DNA of 64,000 bases from Eledone cirrhosa (taxonomy: Eukaryota; Mollusca; Cephalopoda; Octopoda; Eledonidae): positions 8,934,783 to 8,998,782 of the forward strand of contig OZ024747.1 in NCBI GenBank assembly GCA_964016885.1, given 5' to 3'. A program made the position numbers and the translations under genes. Below, in pieces: positions 55,945 through 64,000 of the stretch (its first letter is position 1; each line of letters begins with the position of its first letter). The notes beneath the pieces are model-generated. The model had not been told where the DNA came from and searched no databases. It worked only from the letters and a program-made list of their open reading frames with translations.

Positions 55945-56152
55945 CCCTTTAGCATTTACTTTACTCTATATTTACTATTATATTTTCACAATAAAGGCTT
56001 TACCTCACATAATATCGAATCTATGAAATTTTGATATTATATATTTAGAGAACAATACCTTAAAATCAGTATGAGTGGCTGGTTACAGCAGGTTTGAACA
56101 GAAAGAGGTGAGAGAATTCTGGCCGGATACAACTGGTTTAAATGCTAAAGGG
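55945..56152. mobile_element. TTAA-flanked MITE, 208 bp (family T1)
   Basis: TTAA at 55941-55944 and 56153-56156; ends CCCTTTAGCATTTA and TAAATGCTAAAGGG. The interior shares 'tcacataatatcgaatctat' with the copies at 1784 and 52259. Confidence 0.9.
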
Positions 56153-56680
56153 TTAAACAGATGTTCCTTATGTTGTATCAACAAATAATTAAGCAATATA
56201 TCAGCCAATCATCAGGGGGACACTGTTAATTAATTACTCAGTTTAGTTTATATTTATTGCCATCGTTAAAGTTAATAGAAATATTCAAAAATATACTGAT
56301 TACACCACCTGTCTCCACACCACTCTCCAGATGCACCCGTTGATTTGTTATTATGGCTCACACCTGTGTAGGTTTAACTGGTCACTGATAACATTGCCTG
56401 TCACAGAGAGGTTTCTTGGATGCTTTAATGATAGAGGCCTCTGTCTTACCATTTTTCTGGTGAGAGGTGGCAGCATTTCCACTCAGAATGCACAGGTCTT
56501 GCCAATGCTTAAACTCATGAATATTTAACTATTATAGAGTTTGATTGACCCCATTCACTTACTGAGTGAGGTGGAACTCGTCATATTGAACCAAGGAAAC
56601 AATGTTTCCATTGGTCTTTCCAGTGCTGATACTATCTACTGGTCACAACTATTAACCCACTGAAAACTGTCCAAAAGGTT

Positions 56681-56897
56681 TTGGAGTTTAATAATTGTTT
56701 CTACTTTAGGCACAAGGCCAGCAATTACCCAGTGCATTACCGGTACTTTATTTTATCGACCCCGTAAGGATGAAAGGCAAAGTCAACCTCGGCGGGATTT
56801 GAATTCAGATCGTAAAGGGACGTAACTATGCTGGAAAGCATGGCGTCCGACCCTCTACCGATACTGCCAATCCACTGCCCTATTGGAGTTTAATAAT
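56681..56897 (-). mobile_element. tRNA-derived SINE (family B), with target-site duplication
   Basis: Full copy in minus orientation: 'aattgtttctactttaggca' (tail), 'tttatcgaccccgtaaggat', 'ggatttgaattcag' (B-box side) and 'ctaccgatactgccaatcca' (head). Flanked by 15-bp direct repeats ttggagtttaataat at 56681-56695 and 56883-56897. Confidence 0.9.
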
Positions 56898-57754
56898 ACC
56901 AACCTACCAGAAAAGATCTATTCATATTTATATATATATATATATTAATGACTGGAACTTATATCTATTTCAAAATACTTAAATATATTTCTAGGATAAA
57001 ATTACATAAAAATAATAAAGAATTTAATATTTAGACAAATATACAGAAAAAGAAAGCAGCGTTGGAAAGAACTATAAATGCCATAAATGAGAGGAAAAAA
57101 ACAAGGACTATTAGGCAACGGAAGAAAGAAAGGGGGAAGGGAAGAGGGTGACAGACTCTACACCTAGGTCAGCGTGGGGTTTTGGCTGCACCCCATTCCA
57201 GCATTTTTCATCATGAAATTTGTACTCGCTGAATTTTAGGGCATTTTTTTCCCATTGAAATTTGAAAAATTTTTCTGTTACTGTTTTATGTTTTAAATAA
57301 AAACAGATTCAGGAGGAGAAGTGACTTTGAATTTGAAAGATATATAAAAGAAACTGGAAAAGTGAGTGAAAAACGACGCAAAACCACATGAGAAGTATTG
57401 AATCAGTTATCTCAGTGATTCTGATTATAACAACAGTGATACAGATAAGGAAAATTATAGTTTCCAAGAAAATGGAGTGAAAGCATGAAAAAAACAACAA
57501 AAAAAATGCAAAAGCACTGGTGATGCAAAAGCTGTGGATTATTGGGTTTTTTGTTGTTATTTCCCCCACTTGAAATGTTCCAGGCCATAACTGTGGAAAC
57601 TAATTGCAAGATAAACTGTAAACAAACTCAGAGATTGATTATGGTTTCCTACATGCTTCAAGGAAATTCAGGCATTTTTTGTTATAAATGGACATTAAGA
57701 AGCTGTCCAGGATTATCAACTACTGGAATATAGATAAATCTCTTGATGGCTGAT

Positions 57755-57889
57755 ATGTTTCTAGTATAATAATTGTTTCTACTTTAGGCACAAGGCCAGC
57801 AATTACCCAGTGCATTACTGGTACTTTATTTTATCGACCCCGTAAGGATGAAAGGCAAAGTCAACCCCAAATGTTTCTAGTATAATAAT
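57755..57889 (-). mobile_element. 5'-truncated SINE (family B), inserted beside piggyBac
   Basis: About 97 bp of the 3' half (tail to 'aaggcaaagtcaacc') between 19-bp direct repeats atgtttctagtataataat at 57755-57773 and 57871-57889. Confidence 0.9.
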
Positions 57890-57899
57890 ATATACAAAC

Positions 57900-58640
57900 A
57901 TGTTTCATAAAACTTTGCTAATACTTCCACATAACCCCTTATATAAAATAAGACCCCTTCTGAACTGCGTCGAAAATAGATATAAATCCTACTATCAAGT
58001 AGAAAAAAAGACTACCCAGTGATAATGAGATGGTGGGGTATAAAGGTCAGATACCTGTTAAACAATACAGGCAAGCCCTCAAATTTGGGATTTAAAACTT
58101 GAAAATTTGCAAGTTATGTACTGGATATTACGGTAGATTTATTTATTGTTATATGGAAAAGAGAGACAGTGTTCCAAGTCAGCATGGCCTAGGGTATGAT
58201 CTGGTCAGGAAACTATCATTTCCTTACCATAACTAATGTCATATAATATATTTTGACTTGTTTATTAGTTCAGTAAAACTTGCAGTTGACTTAGAAGCTG
58301 TGGAAGACAGCAAATAGAAAAGAGCTGCTGCTGAGTATAAAAGAAGATATTATCCAATGTCAGAAAGGAAAGAAATTTACTAACAACTGCGTACAAGGAC
58401 AAGAAATAAATTTATTTTCTAGCAACCAATGCCAAACCACATGTGGATGGAAATAGCACACCATTTGTAAATCAAGATTATAACAGTTTTATGAGCAGTG
58501 TGAAATCTGATAAATCAGATGATGAATTATTACCCAGTTGGTAGACTAGGTAATAAATGGTGGCAATACCTCGCTTGGTATATAGAAAATTCTTTCTTTT
58601 TTTACTATGTACCAAATCTCAAGATACTCAAAAGTTTGGT
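57900..58640 (+). pseudogene. Decayed piggyBac-type transposase
   Basis: Cut-and-paste DNA transposase remnant, readable across frameshifts and stops. At 57935-58015 a frame reads KIRPLLN...; at about 58018-58090 DNEMVGYKGQIPVKQY then a run ending FGI, matching the family's DE-M-v-x-KGR...KQY...K.GIK block with its first catalytic Asp. At about 58185-58270 HGLGYDLVRKLS and, after a stop, HIIYFD (second Asp). At about 58385-58500 LLTTAYKDKK and IYFLATNA (third Asp region), then QDYNSFM; at about 58548-58590 KWWQYLAWYIENSF. Order and spacing fit piggyBac. A possible acidic N-terminal part lies at 57300-57430. Multiple stops show it is dead; a SINE sits just upstream. Family knowledge is from memory. 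Confidence 0.82.
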
Positions 58641-59319
58641 GACCTTCTTCACTTGAGTAGCAAATGGAGCAACACAGTTGAGGACATAGAATTCATTAAA
58701 CCACATTAAAAAAAAAAAAAAATTCCGAGATTTTATATGTAAGTTTTGTAATTTTGAAACAAAAATTATGTAATGGATTTAAGAAACTTTTGTTAAGCTG
58801 TGTTCCAAAGGACATGTTGATATATCAATAAACTAAACAGTTATAGTTGCTTTACAAATCTGTCTAAATTATTGTTTATTTCAGAATTTAATTGAAACAC
58901 ATGAAGGTATATTAATGGACACATTTCAAAATAGTCAATACCTATGCAAAATGGCCCCGAAATGCAGCATATGAGACGCAGTACTATTGAAACCATTATC
59001 GAGAAACTAGCAGAATTATTCAACTGTCTTAGAGAACAAGAAGGTGGTTGTCAAACTGCTACAGCAATCACCAGTTTCTGTCAACTCAACTACATAGGCC
59101 TGCTACTTTATCACAAATCAAACAAGTTGAGAGATTTCTTTTATAGATATTTTCAAGTGTCCTCCGTTCAAAGTCCAAGAGGAAGGACTGCTAGAATACA
59201 CTACCGAGGCTTTTTTTTTTATGATTTACCACTCATACAACCCCAAACCTCAGTAGTGAAGGTGAGAGGTTGCACACTACAAGACAAGGGGTGACCAATT
59301 AGATAAAACATGACAGTCA

Positions 59320-60034
59320 GCCTTTCATCACCATATTTCTAACGAAAGACACTGCTTACGATTTTCAAATCATTTTGACAATAATTAAGAATTCAGAAGG
59401 ATTAAATAATATAACTTTCTCATTATTAAGCTGGTGTTTGGAACATAACTTAAAGGTTCTTATATAAAATTATAATGAAAGTTTTTTTTAGATATATATA
59501 ACCATTTAAAAATATACAGCTTAGTATTGTAGAACTAGATGTAGTTTGGTATCAAAAGGGATAAATAGAAGAGAGGGGAAATGGAACATCATGACCAAGA
59601 ACTGCAATTGTCAAAGATGGTTTGGGATTTTCTGTTAAATACATTTCAGTTTGAAGCCAGTGAAACACAAACAGTGGCCACCATTCAGAGAAACTTGCCT
59701 CCAAATAACAGAAGGTTCCTGTTAACTAGTGCTGGACAATCTTTGAACTAAGTCATATAACTGAGGCCTTCTGTAATTCTTTCATCACAATATTTTTAAT
59801 GAAAGACTGCCAATTATTTTCAATAAATTTCGAAAATAATCAAGAATTTGGATAATCTTGGTAATATAACTAATTTTCTCATTATTAAGCTACTGTTTGG
59901 AACATAACAAAGGTTCTTACATAGAATTATGACAGAAGGTTTTTTAGATATTATATATATACTTTAAAACAAATAGCATAGCATTGTAGAGCCAGGGGTT
60001 GTTTCAAGTGGTTTAATATCAAAAGGGTTAAGAA
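59320..60034. mobile_element. Two neighbouring old copies of the T2 MITE family
   Basis: Two head-to-tail copies (59320-59560 and 59775-60034) share 'taactttctcattattaag', 'aaggttcttatataaaatta' and an end reading atcaaaaggg. Termini on the left are degraded. Confidence 0.65.
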
Positions 60035-60234
60035 AAAGGTGTCAGAGTGTACAAGTACTGTAAACAAGTATTTCTTTGTGAAGATGGACCAAATCTGCTG
60101 AAACTAGAACATTCCAAATTCATGGTACCTTGGCCCTCTGAAACTATTGTTCAATGATTGGGCAATTTGTAGATGTCTTAGTATCTTCTAGAATAGAACT
60201 ATGACCCTTATCATTAAAGCAGCTGAGAAACCTT

Positions 60235-60835
60235 CTATGAGATGCAACCTCGGAGGAGGCCAGTTACACCTGCAGAGGTGTCAGCTGTAACAACATACAT
60301 ATCTGTGTGTATGATAGGACTGGGGCTCCAATCATTAAAACACCCAAGAAACTTCCTACAAAATACAACTTTGTAGGAGGCCAGCTAAACCTGTATAGGT
60401 GTGAACTGTAATAACAACACAATAGGACTGAGGCACCAATCATTAAAGCATTCAAGAAACATCTTATGAGATACAAATATAGGAAGTTAGCTAAACTTGC
60501 TTAGGTGTGAGTTGAAACAATAACAACATGATAGGACTGGGGTCCTTATCATTAAAACATTCCAGAAACATCCTATGATACAAACTTATGGGAGACCAGC
60601 TAAACCTGCAGACGTGAGCTAACAACATGATAGGATTGAGGTCCCTATTATCAAAACACCCAAGAAACCTATGAGACAACTATGTATGAGGCCAGTTAAA
60701 CCTACAGAGTTGTGACAACAACAATATGATGTTTGTATTGGGGTCCTTTTCATTAAAACACCCAAGGAACCTACAAAATACAGCCTTGTAACAGGCTAGC
60801 TAAACCTGTTTGGGTGTGAGCTGTAAATTTTCTTT
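60235..60835. repeat. Tandem array of a dispersed ~105-bp repeat
   Basis: Five to six diverged units with the landmark 'ataggactggggtcc..atcattaaaacac' at about 60315, 60423, 60533, 60630 and 60734. Single copies in the opposite orientation occur at 56335-56460 and 63815-63960, so this unit is also dispersed. No coding sense is seen. Confidence 0.8.
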
Positions 60836-61134
60836 TTCTTTTCTAGAATATATCAAAGATATCACCTAATTGTATAAATATGCAATAGCTTTCACAGCAG
60901 ACACAAACAAACAGTAGAAGCAGAAATGGAAGTAAGGTCTAATCCCGTTGCACTTAAAACAAAACTCCTTGACTGATGATAAGAATTCAACCAGTTTGAG
61001 TTGCTTTGAAGCTAATGCTAACATAGTTTGACAAGGATTCTATAACTGCAATATACACACACATATATATATATATATTATACAATATATCAATATCTAC
61101 ATATTTCTCTCTCTCTATATATATATAACGTTTA

Positions 61135-61275
61135 ATACAGAAATGGCTTCTACGGGACTAGAACTGTTTCATTCAAATGAAACAGTTCTAGCTTCATAGA
61201 AGCAATTTCTATACTAAACTTGATGTTTACGCTCTACTAATGTATTGAGTACCTTACTAACTGTGGTTACCCCCC
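61135..61275. repeat. Dispersed repeat with inverted centre, also at 26868
   Basis: 'gggactagaactgtttcatt' is followed by its inverted copy (aatgaaacagttctag), then 'ctctactaatgtattgagta' and 'actgtggttaccccc'. The same blocks occur in the opposite orientation at about 26868-26990 (ggggtaaccacagtt, tactcaatacattggtagag, gaactgtttcattcg). Confidence 0.7.
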
Positions 61276-61311
61276 CAATTGAACCTGATATATATATATA
61301 TATATATATAG

Positions 61312-61360
61312 ATAGATATGTTTCTTTATTAGCCACAGGGGCACAAAAGAAGGGGACAAA
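61312..61360 (-). mobile_element. Cephalopod SINE 3' tail fragment
   Basis: 'tttctttattagccacaggg' with 'agaaggggacaaatac' is the reversed 3' end of the OR-type octopus SINE (…gtgggcaataaagaaa) as I remember it. A second tail is at 45840-45893. Both sit next to GATA microsatellites. Confidence 0.6.
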
Positions 61361-61944
61361 TACAAAGGGGGAAGTTTACATACAATAAAAACGTGTAAAA
61401 TGTTATCACAAATGCAATATATATAGATAGATAGATAGAGAGATAGATATATACATACATACATATACTCATATTTGCTTACAAAGGAGGTGGAGGCGGA
61501 AGAATATAAGCCTATGAGTACATATTATTATTAACCACACTCATTTGACAGTACTGACCTAATTGCTCAGAATGAACAATAAGAGCCGATGACACAGATG
61601 AGTGAAAGCTGAAGGAAAGTCAGGCCAGTTGCTTCACAGTAGTTACTAACAGTTATTTTCTATAGTAATACTAGTTAAACAAGGGTATTTCATATTTCAC
61701 AGCAAAGAAAAGGCCAACACAACACAACACACCGACTGCGTGATCAGCACAAATACACTACACTCTTGTTATGTATCATTGATTAAACCTGCCCAAACAT
61801 GAAACTGAATCATAACTCAAGGCCAGTGCTACCATTAAGCTCAACTAGGCAGCCACCTAAGATGCATACCTACCACAGAGAAACAAATTACTGATCCTAA
61901 AACGGTCACAGTTGTATATAGAAATTAATATAATTAAATATATA

Positions 61945-62255
61945 GGCAGCAAATTGGCAGAGTTATTAGAACGTTGGATAAAATGCTTCATTGTATTCAT
62001 TTCAGCTTTCTGCTCTCTGGGTCCAACTCCCATTGAAGGTCGATAAAAAAAAGTACCAGTTTAGTACTGAGTCGATTCTTCCTCTATATTTCTTTCCCAC
62101 TTCAGTTTTTCTATTCACTCTCTATCCTTCTCTGGAAGAAATCTGTGGTATTTAGACCTGGGAAGGAGACAGGCCAGGTCAGGTTTTAAAATACCGCAAG
62201 AAACACTGTACATCAATATGGTGCTCCTATGACTCTCTCAGGAGTTACAGGACTA
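61945..62255 (+). mobile_element. tRNA-derived SINE (family A)
   Basis: 'ggcagcaaattggcagagtt' head to 'caggagttacaggactacac'. Good match to 34105-34425. Confidence 0.8.
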
Positions 62256-64000
62256 CACATACATACATAATCAAATGTATAATTTCCAATAAATAAATCA
62301 CTAAAGACCTTTGTTGTGTAGCAGTAATTAGGAAATATCCAAAGCATTGATGATGTTGTATGGTTTTATGACCTGTCATGTAATTTGGTATGGGTGAGTG
62401 TGAACTGTGTAGTAGAAAATGCAGGCTTAGTAATTTTCTTAGTTGTGGTCAGAGCAAGACATGTCAAAATTTAGGTTTGTCAGCTTGTCAAACTGTAAGT
62501 TGAAATTATATCTGGGATAAATGAAGCACTCATTGTAGAGAAAGCCTAGGATGCTACCTATTCACTTATTCATGTGTCAGCCCTGATCATACTGATTATA
62601 ATGATGATAACACCGATTCATTTCCTCATAGAGGATATAAAACTACATAATCTTAGAAACTCAATTAGATCTTTTAGTAAAGCACACAAGTTTATAACAA
62701 ATACAAAAGAGAGTTTGTTCTGTTTCAATAAGATTAGTGTATCCCAGTAATGATTATTAATTGAATATACTAAGCTATCAACACTCCTCATACTCACACA
62801 CAGTATATAGACAATTAAACAGGTTAAATATACATAAACCCCTGTAAATTACCTCTGTACTGTATATATACAGACCATGCCAAGATAAATGTTAAACGAT
62901 GATGATGCTGATTAAGTTATCGTATAATTTGGCTGCTTAGTGTACAACTTAATTTATATCTTAATTAACAATCAGCATAAACACTAATAATATGCAAATT
63001 AGTATATCCATTTCAGGATACTATTATAAGTGATAAAGTAAATAAGCTTCTCATTTATTTCCTTGTGGTTGTTTAGATGATGTACATACCTTCTGATGAG
63101 GATCCCAAAAGGTATTTATCATTTTTGTTTTTCAAAGCAACATGTATATTTGGCATGTTGACATGTACTAAAAATGTGTAAATTTATACACATTTATAGT
63201 CTTGATTACCGAGATATGTATATATCAGTGATTCTTAATGTGGAGTATATGCCTACAGGGGGGAAATTTGAATATTTAAGGGGGGCAATTTGAAAATGAA
63301 GTTAATGAGAACAAACTCCAGGTTTTACTTTATTACTCTTACACCAAGGCAACTTTGGTACACATTACTGTCTCACCTCCTCCACACACGTTACTGTGCA
63401 TCTTGGCACCATCTTTATGCCAATTTATTTACACTTTGCAGTTGATCATCACTGTTTTCATATCAAAGGGAGGCATAACATTGTTTGAGATGTAAATCTA
63501 TCATATCCACACACACACACACAATATATATGTGTTTCTTGCCAACATGGACCTTCACAAGTTTCCGCAGATTCCAGTTTTTTACCTGAAAACGTTATAG
63601 GTCGTCTGATATAGTTATGGAGTTTGGTTCAGGTACAACTGAATTTAGCAGCACTGAAACAGCTTTACAGACATAATAATGAGGCTAGTTATCTCCGCCA
63701 AAAATAATAATCAAATTTGTAAACAAGCAAATACTGCAGCTGAAGAAAAGTTGCAGTATTTATATGAAAAAAAAATGAAATTTACAGCTTACGCATCTGC
63801 AAGTTTAGTTGGCCTCAGATAAGGTTGCATCTCATAAAAGGTTTCTTGGATGTTTTTTTAATAAGAGCCCCAATCCTATCATAATATATGCACATCTTAT
63901 TACAACTCACACCTATGCAGTTTTAGCTGACCTCTCAAGATTTCTTCATAGAGACCCCAGTTCTATCATGAAAAGCAATATGAAATGAAGTGTCTTGCTT
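62256..64000. other. Intergenic, no firm gene
   Basis: Unique AT-rich sequence, a candidate minus-strand mini-exon at 63090-63122, a hAT-type end at 63229 and a copy of the 60235 repeat at 63815-63960. Confidence 0.5.
63229..63300. mobile_element. Partial hAT-type end related to 23914
   Basis: CAGTGATTCTTAATGTGG, then 'atatgcctacaggggggaaa' and 'ggggggcaattt', mirrors the left end of the 23914 element (ggttctcaacgg..catatgcaccc..ggggggcgttt). I could not find the other end. Confidence 0.5.

Overview
The window looks like nuclear DNA from a coleoid cephalopod, most likely an octopus. It is AT-rich and intron-rich, with very long TA, CA and GA microsatellites. It carries many tRNA-derived SINEs with the cephalopod pattern: a tRNA-like head followed by a tail reading 'ggcacaaggcc' or 'gatgatgat' depending on the family. 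This assignment rests on recognising repeats and proteins from memory, not on a search.

Two protein-coding genes can be assembled exon by exon, both on the minus strand. (1) A centrin of the CETN1/CETN2 type (28101 to 22049, five coding exons, 169 aa, four EF-hands, C-terminus KKTSLY). Its start codon is the last three bases of exon 1. (2) A FAM53 (Simplet-type) gene (about 50822 to 39944, five coding exons, about 1113 aa). It has the family's three conserved blocks (HCRSLS, RCRSQPCVL and the C-terminal DLDVDQIENH), but long low-complexity insertions make it far longer than vertebrate FAM53 proteins. A third minus-strand ORF (11663 to 11265) encodes three complete and two partial C2H2 zinc fingers; it may be a terminal exon or a decaying copy.

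The rest is mobile and tandem DNA. 0-11 kb: intergenic, with a piggyBac-like TTAA MITE, a hAT-like MITE, SINEs, a 19-bp tandem repeat and a 61-bp-arm foldback. 11-19 kb: zinc-finger ORF, SINEs and decayed LINE reverse transcriptase. 19.8-22.05 kb: a 47-bp minisatellite array organised in 374-bp higher-order units, running up to the centrin stop codon. 22-28 kb: centrin, with a 621-bp hAT-like MITE in an intron. 28-40 kb: intergenic, with a 135-bp-arm palindrome, a miniature SINE with its target-site duplication, and a 39-bp minisatellite. 40-51 kb: FAM53, with a LINE 3' end in one intron. 51-64 kb: intergenic, with several TTAA MITEs, a fossil piggyBac transposase cut by a SINE, and a dispersed repeat amplified in tandem.

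The strongest oddities are these. The minisatellite unit shares a 13-base core with the last four codons and stop of centrin, so the array may have grown from the gene's own 3' end. A fossil piggyBac transposase sits among several TTAA/CCCTTT MITEs. A near-perfect large palindrome has its loop sequence copied downstream. No CRISPR, operon or prokaryotic system is present.
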